Assembly: GCA_026874595.1 (NCBI GenBank)
Contig: CM049310.1
Coordinates: forward strand, 66,790,056-66,854,055
Source of the DNA: Sipunculus nudus
Taxonomy: Eukaryota > Annelida > Sipuncula > Golfingiida > Sipunculidae
Direction: 5' to 3'
Length of the DNA stretch: 64,000 nucleotides
Shown here: piece after piece, positions 53,686 through 64,000 of the stretch
Layout: every line of letters begins with the position of its first letter
Numbering within the stretch: position 1 is the stretch's first letter
Program-made: the position numbers and the translations under genes
Notes under the pieces: generated by a model
What the model saw: the letters and a program-made list of their open reading frames with translations, nothing else
Told to the model about the DNA's origin: nothing
Databases searched by the model: none

Positions 53686-54977
53686 GGACTGGGCCTCTCA
53701 TGAAGAACAATTGGACTCAGCTTCGCGATCGTCGGACTCAGTCACCAGGATACGAACCTGAGCTCCGTTCATTTCATATTCTGTGGCGGACTGGGCCTGT
53801 CATGAATAACCATACGACTCAGCTTCGCGATCGTCGGACTCAGTCACCAGGATACGAACCTGAGCTCCGTTCATTTCATATTCTGTGGCGGACCGGGCCT
53901 TAACTATCATGAATAACGGCTCAGTTTCGTGATTATCGGACTCAGTCACCAGGAGACGAACCTGAGCTCCGTTCATTTCATAATCCGTGGCGGACTGGGC
54001 CTGTCAAGAATAACCATAGACTCAAATTGGCGATCGTCGGACTCAATCACCAGTATACGAAGCTTAGCTCCGTTCATTTCATAATCCGTGGCGGACTTGG
54101 CCTGTCATGAATAATCATACGACTCAGCTTCGCGATCGTTGGACTCAGTCAGCAGGATACGAACCTGAATTCCCTTCATTTCATAATCCGTGGCGGTCTG
54201 GGCCTGTCATGAATAACCATACGACCCAGCTTGGCGATCGTCGGACTCAGTCACCAGGATACGAACCTGAGCTCCGTTCATTTCATAATCCGTGGCGGAC
54301 TGGGCCTGTCATGAATAACCATTCGACCCAGCTTCCCGATCGTCGGACTCAGTCACCAGGATACGAACCTGAGATCCGTTCATTTCATAATCCGTGGCGG
54401 ACTGGGCCTGTCAAGAATAACCATCGACTCAAATTGGCGAACGTCGGACTCAATCACCAGGATACGATGCTTAGCTCCGTTCATTTCATAATCCGTGGCG
54501 GACTTGGCCTGTCATGAATAACCATACGACTCAGCTTCGCGATCGTCGGACTCAGTCACCAGGATACGAACCTGAGCTCCGTTCATTTCCTAATTTGTGG
54601 CGGACTGCGCCTGTCATGAATAATCATACGACTCAGCTTCGCGATCGTCGGACTCAGTCACCAGGATACGAACCTGAACTCCGTTCATTTCATATTTCGT
54701 GGCGGACTGCGCCTGTCATGAATAATAATACAACTCAGCTTCGCGATCGTCGGACTCAGTCACCAGGATACGAACCTGAACTCCGTTCATTTCATATTCT
54801 GTGGCGGACTGGGCCTTACCTGTCATGAATAACCATACGGCTCAGTTTCGTGATCATCGGACTCAGTCACCAGGAGACGAACCTGAGCTTCGTTCATTTC
54901 ATAATCCGTGGCGGACTGGGCCTGTCATGAATAACCATACGACTCAGCTTCGCGATCGTCGGACTCAGTCACCAGGA
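51943..54977 (+). repeat. 8,277-bp-spaced duplication in second unit, copy 2
   Basis: Second copy of 43666-46700. It departs at 54978, where CCAGGATACG replaces CCAGGAGACG (46701). Confidence 0.82.
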
Positions 54978-55298
54978 TACGAACCTGAACTCCGTTCATT
55001 TCATATTTCGTGGCGGACTGCGCCTGTCATGAATAATCATACAACTCAGCTTTGCGATCGTCGGACTCAATCACCAGGATACGAAGCTTAGCTCCGTTCA
55101 TTTCATAATCCGTGGCGGACTTGGCCTGTCATGAATAATCATACGACTCAGCTACGCGATCGTTGGACTCAGTCAGCAGGATACGAACCTGAGCTCCCTT
55201 CATTTCATAATCCGTGGCGGTCTGGGCCTGTCATGAATAACCATACGACTCAGCTTGGCGATCGTCGGACTCAGTCACCAGGATACGAACCTGAGCTC
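54978..55298 (+). repeat. Transition segment between duplications
   Basis: About three monomers joining the end of the 8,277-bp-spaced block to the 509-bp pair. They resemble parts of the 26.8-27.0 kb region (GAGCTCCCTTC and CAGCTTGGCG variants). No non-satellite sequence is visible. Confidence 0.7.
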
Positions 55299-55807
55299 CG
55301 TTCATTTCATAATCTGTGCGAACTGGGCCTGTCATGAATAACCATGCGACTCAGATTCGCGATCGTCGGACTCAGTCACCAGGATACGAACCTGAGCTGC
55401 GTTCATTTCATAATCCGTGGCGGTCTGGGCCTGTCATGAATAACCATACGACTCAGCTTCGCGATCGTCGGACTCAGTCACCAGGACACAAACCTGAGCT
55501 CCGTTCATTTCATAATCCGTGGCGGTCTGGGCCTGTCATGAATAACCATACGACTAAGATTCGCGATCGTCGGACTCAGTCACCAGGATACGAACCTGAA
55601 CTCCGTTCATTTCATATTTCGTGGCGGACTGCGCCTGTCATGAATAATCATACAACTCAGCTTCGCGATCGTCGGACTCAGTCACCAGGATACGAACCTG
55701 AACTCCGTTCATTTCATAATCCGTGGCGGACTGAGCCTGTCAAGAATAACCATACGACTCAGCTTCGCGATCGTCGGACTCAGTCACCAGGATACGAACC
55801 TGAGCCT
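55299..55807 (+). repeat. 509-bp five-monomer tandem pair, copy 1
   Basis: Five monomers including one 101-bp GTGCGAACTGG variant. Positions 55299-55718 match 55808-56227, with one difference noted (ACTAAGATT at 55556 against ACTCAGATT at 56065). A similar block is present near 49496-50026 and 38254-38784. Confidence 0.8.
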
Positions 55808-56227
55808 CGTTCATTTCATAATCTGTGCGAACTGGGCCTGTCATGAATAACCATGCGACTCAGATTCGCGATCGTCGGACTCAGTCACCAGGATACGAAC
55901 CTGAGCTGCGTTCATTTCATAATCCGTGGCGGTCTGGGCCTGTCATGAATAACCATACGACTCAGCTTCGCGATCGTCGGACTCAGTCACCAGGACACAA
56001 ACCTGAGCTCCGTTCATTTCATAATCCGTGGCGGTCTGGGCCTGTCATGAATAACCATACGACTCAGATTCGCGATCGTCGGACTCAGTCACCAGGATAC
56101 GAACCTGAACTCCGTTCATTTCATATTTCGTGGCGGACTGCGCCTGTCATGAATAATCATACAACTCAGCTTCGCGATCGTCGGACTCAGTCACCAGGAT
56201 ACGAACCTGAACTCCGTTCATTTCATA
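55808..56227 (+). repeat. 509-bp five-monomer tandem pair, copy 2 (partial)
   Basis: Adjacent partial copy of 55299-55807. The match ends at 56228, where CATATTTCG replaces CATAATCCG. It overlaps the start of the 3,461-bp unit. Confidence 0.8.
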
Positions 56228-59200
56228 TTTCGTGGCGGACTGCGCCTGTCATGAATAATCATACAACTCAGCTTTGCGATCGTCGGACTCAGTCACCAGG
56301 ATACGAACCTGAACAACGTTCATTTTATAATCTGTGGGGGACTGGGCCTCTCATGAAGAACAATTGGACTCAGCTTCGCGATCGTCGGACTCAGTCACCA
56401 GGATACGAACCTGAGCTCCGTTCATTTCATATTCAGTGGCGGACCGGGCCTTACCTGTCATGAATAACGGCTCAGTTTCGTGATTATCGGACTCAGTCAC
56501 CAGGAGACGAACCTGAGCTCCGTTCATTTCATAATCCTTGGCGGACTGGGCCTGTCAAGAATAACCATAGACTCAAATTGGCGATAGTCGGACTCAATCA
56601 CCAGGATACAAAGCTTAGCTCCGTTCATTTCATAATCCGTGGCGGACTTGGCCTGTCATGAATAATCATACGACTCAGCTTCGCGATCGTTGGACTCAGT
56701 CAGCAGGAAACGAACCTGAAGTCCCTTCATTTCATAATCCGTGGCGGTCTGGGCCTGTCATGAATAACCATACGACTCAGCTTGGCGATCGTCGGACTCA
56801 GTCACCAGGATACGAACCTGAGCTCCGTTCATTTCATAAATCCGTGGCGGACTGGGCCTGTCATGAATAACCATTCGACCCAGCTTCCCGATCGTCGGAC
56901 TCAGGCACCAGGATACGAACCTGAGCTCCGTTCATTTCATAATCCGTGGCGGTCTGGGCCTGTCATGAATTACCATACGACTCAGATTCGCGCTTGTCGG
57001 ACTAAGTCACCAGGATACGAACCTGAGCTCCGTTCATTTCATAATCCGTGGCGGACTGGGCCTGTCATGAATAACCATTCGACTCAGCTTCGCGAACGTC
57101 GGACTCAGTCACCAGGATACGAACCTGAGCTCCGTTCATTGCATAATCCGTGGCGGTCTGGTCCTGTCATGAATAACCATACGACTCAGATTCGCGATCG
57201 TCGGACTCAGTCACCAGGATACGAACTTGAGCTCCGTTCCTTTCATAATCCGTTGCGGACTGGGCCTGTCATGAATAACCATTCGACTCAGCTTCGCGAT
57301 CGTTGGACTCAGTCACCAGGATACGAACCTGAGCTCCGTTTATTTCATAATCTGTGGCGGACTGAGCCTGTCAAGAATAACCATACGACTCACATTCGCG
57401 ATCGTCGGACTCAGTCACCAGGATACGAACCTGAGCTTCGTTCATTTCATAATCTGTGCAAACTGGGCCTGTCATGAATAACCATACGACTCAGATTCGC
57501 GATCGTCGGACTCAGTCACCAGGATACGAACCTGAGCTCCGTTCATTTCATAATCCGTGGCGGACTGGGCCTGTCATGAATAACCATTCGACTCAGCTTC
57601 GAGATCGTCGGACTCAGTCACCAGGATACGAACCTGAGCTCCGTTTATTTCATAATCTGTGGCGGACTGAGCCTGTCAAGAATAACCATACGACTCACAT
57701 TTGGGATCGTCGGACTCAGTCACCAGGATACGAAGCTTAACTCCGTTCATTTCATATTCTGTGGCGGACTGGGCCTTACCTGTCATGAATAACGGCTCAG
57801 TTTCGTGAATATCGGACTCAGTCACAAGGAGACGAACCTAAGCTCCGTTCATTTCATAATCCGTGGCGGACTGGGCCTGTCAAGAATAACCATAGACTCA
57901 AATTGGCGATCGTCGGACTCAGTCACCAGGATACGAAGCTTAGCTCCGTTCATTTCATAATCCATGGCGGACTTGGCCTGTCATGAATAATCATACGACT
58001 CAGCTTCGCGATCGTTGGACTCAGTCAGCAGGATACGAACCTGAAGTCCCTTCATTTCATAATCCGTGGCGGTCTGGGCCTGTCATGAATAACCATACGA
58101 CCCAGCTTCCCGATCGTCGGACTCAGTCACCAGGATACGAACCTGAGCTCCGTTCATTTCATAATCCGTGGCGGTCTGGGCCTGTCATGAATTACCATAC
58201 GACTCAGATTCGCGATCGTCGGACTCAGTCACCAGGATACGAACCTGAGCTCCGTTCATTTCATAATCCGTGGCGGACTGGGCCTGTCATGAATAACCAT
58301 TCGACTCAGCTTCGCGAACGTCGGACTCAGTCACCAGGATACGAACCTGAGCTCCGTTCATTGCATAATCCGTGGCGGTCTGGGCCTGTCATGAATAACC
58401 AAACGACTCAGATTCGCGATCGTCGGACTCAGTCACCAGGATACGAACTTGAGCTCCGTTCCTTTCATAATCCGTGGCGGACTGGGCCTGTCATGAATAA
58501 CCATTCGACTCAGCTTCGCGATCGTTGGACTCAGTCACCAGGATACGAACCTGAGCTGCGTTCATTTCATAATCCGTGGCGGTCTGGGCCTGTCATGAAT
58601 AACCATACGACTCAGATTCGCGATCGTCGGACTCAGTCACCAGGATACGAACCTGAGCTCCGTTCATTTCATAATCCGTGGCGGACTGAGCCTGTCATGA
58701 ATAACCATTTGACTCAGCCTGCGATCGTCGGACTCAGTCACCAGGATACGAACCTGAGCTCCGTTTATTTCATAATCTGTGGCGGACTGAGCCTGTCAAG
58801 AATAACCATACGACTCACATTCGCGATCGTCGGACTCAGTCACCAGGATACGAACCTGAGCTTCGTTCATTATAATCTGTGCAAACTGGGCCTGTCATGA
58901 ATAACCATACGACTCAGATTCGCGATCGTCGGACTCAGTCACGAGGATACGAACCTGAGCTCCGTTCATTTCATAATCCGTGGCGGACTGGGCCTGTCAT
59001 GAATAACCATTCGACTCAGCTTCGAGATCGTCGGACTCAGTCACCAGGATACGAACCTGAGCTCCGTTTATTTCATAATCTGTGGCGGACTGAGCCTGTC
59101 AAGAATAACCATACGACTCACATTCGGGATCGTCGGACTCAGTCACCAGGATACGAACCTGAGCTCCGTTCATTTCATATTCTGTGGCGGACTGGGCCTT

Positions 59201-59532
59201 ACCTGTCATGAATAACGGCTCAGTTTCGTCATTATCGGACTCAGTCACCAGGAGACGAACCTGAGCTCCGTTCATTTCATAATCCGTGGCGGACTGGGCC
59301 TGTCAAGAATAACCATAGACTCAAATTGGCGATCGTCGGACTCAATCACCAGGATACGAAGCTTAGCTCCGTTCATTTCATAATCCGTTGCGGACTTGGC
59401 CTGTCATGAATAATCATACGACTCAGCTTCGCGATCGTTGGACTCAGTCAGCAGGATACGAACCTGAAGTCCCTTCATTTCATAATCCGTGGCGGTCTGG
59501 GCCTGTCATGAATAACCATACGACTCAGCTTG
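56072..59532 (+). repeat. 3,461-bp tandem HOR, copy 1
   Basis: Thirty-four monomers (34 x 102 minus 7). Matches 59533-62993 at offset 3,461, with only two differences noted: 57004 A against 60465 C, and 57254 T against 60715 G. Shared rare indels include CATAAATCC (plus 1, near 56837), CAGCCTGCGATCG (minus 1, near 58717) and TTCATTATAATC (minus 2, near 58868). Confidence 0.92.
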
Positions 59533-62500
59533 GCGATCGTCGGACTCAGTCACCAGGATACGAACCTGAACTCCGTTCATTTCATATTTCGTGGCGGACT
59601 GCGCCTGTCATGAATAATCATACAACTCAGCTTCGCGATCGTCGGACTCAGTCACCAGGATACGAACCTGAACTCCGTTCATTTCATATTTCGTGGCGGA
59701 CTGCGCCTGTCATGAATAATCATACAACTCAGCTTTGCGATCGTCGGACTCAGTCACCAGGATACGAACCTGAACAACGTTCATTTTATAATCTGTGGGG
59801 GACTGGGCCTCTCATGAAGAACAATTGGACTCAGCTTCGCGATCGTCGGACTCAGTCACCAGGATACGAACCTGAGCTCCGTTCATTTCATATTCAGTGG
59901 CGGACCGGGCCTTACCTGTCATGAATAACGGCTCAGTTTCGTGATTATCGGACTCAGTCACCAGGAGACGAACCTGAGCTCCGTTCATTTCATAATCCTT
60001 GGCGGACTGGGCCTGTCAAGAATAACCATAGACTCAAATTGGCGATAGTCGGACTCAATCACCAGGATACAAAGCTTAGCTCCGTTCATTTCATAATCCG
60101 TGGCGGACTTGGCCTGTCATGAATAATCATACGACTCAGCTTCGCGATCGTTGGACTCAGTCAGCAGGAAACGAACCTGAAGTCCCTTCATTTCATAATC
60201 CGTGGCGGTCTGGGCCTGTCATGAATAACCATACGACTCAGCTTGGCGATCGTCGGACTCAGTCACCAGGATACGAACCTGAGCTCCGTTCATTTCATAA
60301 ATCCGTGGCGGACTGGGCCTGTCATGAATAACCATTCGACCCAGCTTCCCGATCGTCGGACTCAGGCACCAGGATACGAACCTGAGCTCCGTTCATTTCA
60401 TAATCCGTGGCGGTCTGGGCCTGTCATGAATTACCATACGACTCAGATTCGCGCTTGTCGGACTCAGTCACCAGGATACGAACCTGAGCTCCGTTCATTT
60501 CATAATCCGTGGCGGACTGGGCCTGTCATGAATAACCATTCGACTCAGCTTCGCGAACGTCGGACTCAGTCACCAGGATACGAACCTGAGCTCCGTTCAT
60601 TGCATAATCCGTGGCGGTCTGGTCCTGTCATGAATAACCATACGACTCAGATTCGCGATCGTCGGACTCAGTCACCAGGATACGAACTTGAGCTCCGTTC
60701 CTTTCATAATCCGTGGCGGACTGGGCCTGTCATGAATAACCATTCGACTCAGCTTCGCGATCGTTGGACTCAGTCACCAGGATACGAACCTGAGCTCCGT
60801 TTATTTCATAATCTGTGGCGGACTGAGCCTGTCAAGAATAACCATACGACTCACATTCGCGATCGTCGGACTCAGTCACCAGGATACGAACCTGAGCTTC
60901 GTTCATTTCATAATCTGTGCAAACTGGGCCTGTCATGAATAACCATACGACTCAGATTCGCGATCGTCGGACTCAGTCACCAGGATACGAACCTGAGCTC
61001 CGTTCATTTCATAATCCGTGGCGGACTGGGCCTGTCATGAATAACCATTCGACTCAGCTTCGAGATCGTCGGACTCAGTCACCAGGATACGAACCTGAGC
61101 TCCGTTTATTTCATAATCTGTGGCGGACTGAGCCTGTCAAGAATAACCATACGACTCACATTTGGGATCGTCGGACTCAGTCACCAGGATACGAAGCTTA
61201 ACTCCGTTCATTTCATATTCTGTGGCGGACTGGGCCTTACCTGTCATGAATAACGGCTCAGTTTCGTGAATATCGGACTCAGTCACAAGGAGACGAACCT
61301 AAGCTCCGTTCATTTCATAATCCGTGGCGGACTGGGCCTGTCAAGAATAACCATAGACTCAAATTGGCGATCGTCGGACTCAGTCACCAGGATACGAAGC
61401 TTAGCTCCGTTCATTTCATAATCCATGGCGGACTTGGCCTGTCATGAATAATCATACGACTCAGCTTCGCGATCGTTGGACTCAGTCAGCAGGATACGAA
61501 CCTGAAGTCCCTTCATTTCATAATCCGTGGCGGTCTGGGCCTGTCATGAATAACCATACGACCCAGCTTCCCGATCGTCGGACTCAGTCACCAGGATACG
61601 AACCTGAGCTCCGTTCATTTCATAATCCGTGGCGGTCTGGGCCTGTCATGAATTACCATACGACTCAGATTCGCGATCGTCGGACTCAGTCACCAGGATA
61701 CGAACCTGAGCTCCGTTCATTTCATAATCCGTGGCGGACTGGGCCTGTCATGAATAACCATTCGACTCAGCTTCGCGAACGTCGGACTCAGTCACCAGGA
61801 TACGAACCTGAGCTCCGTTCATTGCATAATCCGTGGCGGTCTGGGCCTGTCATGAATAACCAAACGACTCAGATTCGCGATCGTCGGACTCAGTCACCAG
61901 GATACGAACTTGAGCTCCGTTCCTTTCATAATCCGTGGCGGACTGGGCCTGTCATGAATAACCATTCGACTCAGCTTCGCGATCGTTGGACTCAGTCACC
62001 AGGATACGAACCTGAGCTGCGTTCATTTCATAATCCGTGGCGGTCTGGGCCTGTCATGAATAACCATACGACTCAGATTCGCGATCGTCGGACTCAGTCA
62101 CCAGGATACGAACCTGAGCTCCGTTCATTTCATAATCCGTGGCGGACTGAGCCTGTCATGAATAACCATTTGACTCAGCCTGCGATCGTCGGACTCAGTC
62201 ACCAGGATACGAACCTGAGCTCCGTTTATTTCATAATCTGTGGCGGACTGAGCCTGTCAAGAATAACCATACGACTCACATTCGCGATCGTCGGACTCAG
62301 TCACCAGGATACGAACCTGAGCTTCGTTCATTATAATCTGTGCAAACTGGGCCTGTCATGAATAACCATACGACTCAGATTCGCGATCGTCGGACTCAGT
62401 CACGAGGATACGAACCTGAGCTCCGTTCATTTCATAATCCGTGGCGGACTGGGCCTGTCATGAATAACCATTCGACTCAGCTTCGAGATCGTCGGACTCA

Positions 62501-62993
62501 GTCACCAGGATACGAACCTGAGCTCCGTTTATTTCATAATCTGTGGCGGACTGAGCCTGTCAAGAATAACCATACGACTCACATTCGGGATCGTCGGACT
62601 CAGTCACCAGGATACGAACCTGAGCTCCGTTCATTTCATATTCTGTGGCGGACTGGGCCTTACCTGTCATGAATAACGGCTCAGTTTCGTCATTATCGGA
62701 CTCAGTCACCAGGAGACGAACCTGAGCTCCGTTCATTTCATAATCCGTGGCGGACTGGGCCTGTCAAGAATAACCATAGACTCAAATTGGCGATCGTCGG
62801 ACTCAATCACCAGGATACGAAGCTTAGCTCCGTTCATTTCATAATCCGTTGCGGACTTGGCCTGTCATGAATAATCATACGACTCAGCTTCGCGATCGTT
62901 GGACTCAGTCAGCAGGATACGAACCTGAAGTCCCTTCATTTCATAATCCGTGGCGGTCTGGGCCTGTCATGAATAACCATACGACTCAGCTTG
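59533..62993 (+). repeat. 3,461-bp tandem HOR, copy 2
   Basis: Adjacent copy of 56072-59532. Identity to the start of copy 1 and to the sequence following copy 2 overlaps between about 59533 and 59586, so the exchange occurred within this half-monomer of shared sequence. Confidence 0.92.
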
Positions 62994-63889
62994 GCGATCG
63001 TCGGACTCAGTCACCAGGATACGAACCTGAACTCCGTTCATTTCATAATCCGTGGCGGACTGGGCCTGTCATGAATAACCATTCGACCCAGCTTCCCGAT
63101 CGTCGGACTCAGTCACCAGGATACGAACCTGAGCTCCGTTCATTTCATAATCCGTGGCGGTCTGGGCCTGTCATGAATAACCATACGACTCAGATTCGCG
63201 ATCGTCGGACTCAGTCACCAGGATACGAACCTGAGCTCCGTTCATTTCATAATCCGTGGCGGACTGGGCCTGTCATGAATAACCATTCGACTCAGCTTTG
63301 CGAACGTCGGACTCAGTCACCAGGATACGAACCTGAGCTCCGTTCATTGCATAATCCGTGGCGGTCTGGGCCTGTCATGAATAACCATACGACTCAGATT
63401 CGCGATCGTCGGACTCATTCACCAGGATACGAACTTGAGCTCCGTTCATTTCATAATCCGTGGCGGACTGGGCCTGTCATGAATAACCATTCGACTCAGC
63501 TTCGCGATCGTTGGACTCAGTCACCAGGATACGAACCTGAGCTGCGTTCATTTCATAATCCGTGGCGGTCTGGGCCTGTCATGAATAACCATACGACTCA
63601 GATTCGCGATCGTCGGACTCAGCCACCAGGATACGAACCTGAGCTCCGTTCATTTCATAATCCGTGGCGGACTGGGCCTGTCATGAATAACCATTTGACT
63701 CAGCTTCGCGATCGTCGGACTCAGTCACCAGGATACGAACCTGAGCTCCGTTTATTTCATAATCTGTGGCGGACTGAGCCTGTCAAGAATAACCATACGA
63801 CTCACATTCGCGATCGTCGGACTCAGTCACCAGGATACGAACCTGAGCTTCGTTCATTTCATAATCTGTGCAAACTGGGCCTGTCATGA
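62849..63889 (+). other. Longest open stretch (346 codons), probably not a gene
   Basis: This is the longest stop-free stretch beginning with ATG. It is ten 34-codon monomers in a row without an indel, each reading MNNHTTQ...QSPGYEPELRSFHN...GPV. It ends at a stop reached after the one-base-shorter TGTGCAAACTGG monomer. There is no promoter, splice structure, signal peptide or unique sequence. Elsewhere the same frame is broken every few hundred bases by 1-bp deletions, 5-bp insertions and GAAGCTTAG stops. I read it as a chance open frame of the satellite. Confidence 0.85.
63071..63682 (+). repeat. 204-bp dimeric repeat, three A-B dimers
   Basis: Monomers alternate strictly between two types. 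The B type (63071, 63275, 63479) has CCATTCGAC and CAGCTT and ends in GGTCTGGG. The A type (63173, 63377, 63581) has CCATACGAC and CAGATT and ends in GGACTGGG. A monomer at 63683 continues the B pattern. The same alternation is visible inside both 3,461-bp copies, at about 57.0-57.3 and 58.1-58.7 kb and their counterparts. Confidence 0.85.
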
Positions 63890-63987
63890 ATAACCATACG
63901 ACTCAGATTCGCGATCGTCGGACTCAGTCGCCAGGATACGAACCTGAGTTCGGTTCATTTCATAATCTATGGCGGAATGAGTCTGTC
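63886..63987 (+). repeat. Divergent terminal monomer
   Basis: The last complete monomer carries six substitutions that I do not see elsewhere in the window: 63930, 63949, 63952, 63969, 63977 and 63982. Most monomers carry only variants shared with many others. Excess private change is common near the edges of satellite arrays, but the array continues to the window end (63988-64000). Confidence 0.7.
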
Positions 63988-64000
63988 ATGAATAACCATT

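Larger units (their letters stand above)
1..64000 (+). repeat. Satellite DNA array, 102-bp monomer, head to tail
   Basis: Every part of the window reads as variants of one 102-bp monomer, always in the same orientation, with no inversion and no interrupting sequence noticed. Monomer starts can be followed at 102-bp steps, for example 7217, 7319, 7421, 7523, 7625 and 7727, with occasional 101-bp and 107-bp units. The consensus begins ATGAATAACCATACGACTCA and ends GGACTGGGCCTGTC. Variants fall into recurring classes such as CAGCTTCGCG, CAGATTCGCG, CAAATTGGCG, TATTTCGTGG, GAAGCTTAG and CCTTACCTGTC. Their order is repeated over kilobases, so HOR structure is present. This is typical of eukaryotic centromeric or other heterochromatic satellites. 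I do not recognise the family, and the window extends past both array ends. Confidence 0.98.

Noticed and set aside
57983-58900. 305-codon open frame (and its copy at 61444-62361) as a repeat-protein gene
   Set aside because: It consists of satellite monomers only. It ends through single-base indels, its copy is part of a duplicated block, and no promoter, splice or unique domain is present.
1-64000. CRISPR array
   Set aside because: The sequence between any conserved stretches is itself the same repeated monomer. There are no unique spacers of constant length and no cas genes.
63941-64000. End of the array inside the window
   Set aside because: The final bases, CATGAATAACCATT, still match the start of another monomer. 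Divergence rises but no unique sequence is reached.
1-64000. Bacterial or phage origin
   Set aside because: There are no genes, ribosome-binding sites or unique DNA in 64 kb. A homogeneous HOR satellite of this size fits a eukaryotic chromosome.

Overview
The whole 64-kb window is one uninterrupted satellite-DNA array. Its unit is a 102-bp monomer repeated head to tail, all in the same orientation (about 627 units). I found no protein-coding gene, RNA gene, transposable element, CRISPR array or stretch of unique sequence. An array this long, with higher-order repeat (HOR) structure, points to a eukaryotic chromosome: centromeric, pericentromeric, subtelomeric or another heterochromatic block. 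I do not recognise the satellite family and cannot name the species. The consensus monomer (exact copy at 20695-20796) is 53% GC and has 9 CpG (observed/expected about 1.3), so CpG decay has not been strong.

Layout. (1) 1-4941: three copies of a 1,936-bp, 19-monomer HOR, one with a 712-bp internal deletion and one truncated. (2) 3851-20288: a tandem pair of an 8,578-bp superunit (3851-12428 and 12429-20288). The second copy lacks 815 bp (8 monomers), and each contains a 1,838-bp tandem pair. (3) 20.3-31.2 kb: a mosaic with a 921-bp tandem pair, a 3,884-bp-spaced duplication, and the start of 4,294-bp and 9,093-bp spaced copies. (4) 31202-53685: two nearly identical 11,242-bp tandem units, the largest duplication here, with older 8,277-bp, 4,294-bp and 407-bp duplications inside. 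(5) 53.7-56.2 kb: a transition zone with a 509-bp tandem pair. (6) 56072-62993: a 3,461-bp tandem pair, then a 204-bp dimeric (A-B alternating) stretch. The last complete monomer (63886-63987) has six private substitutions and may mark approach to the array edge.

The nested, near-identical duplications fit repeated unequal crossing-over between misaligned monomers, with deletions in multiples of about 102 bp. Because 102 is a multiple of three and one frame of the consensus lacks stops, long open stretches arise (up to 346 codons). Recurrent frameshifts and stops show they are by-products. Two sub-monomer signals deserve testing. The minus strand carries a tRNA T-arm-like hairpin with a one-mismatch Pol III B box and a weaker A-box match 40 nt upstream. 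The plus strand carries a 17-bp motif matching 7 of 9 core positions of the mammalian CENP-B box.

All comparisons were made by eye. Identity statements mean that I found only the differences listed; a dot plot or alignment could reveal more.
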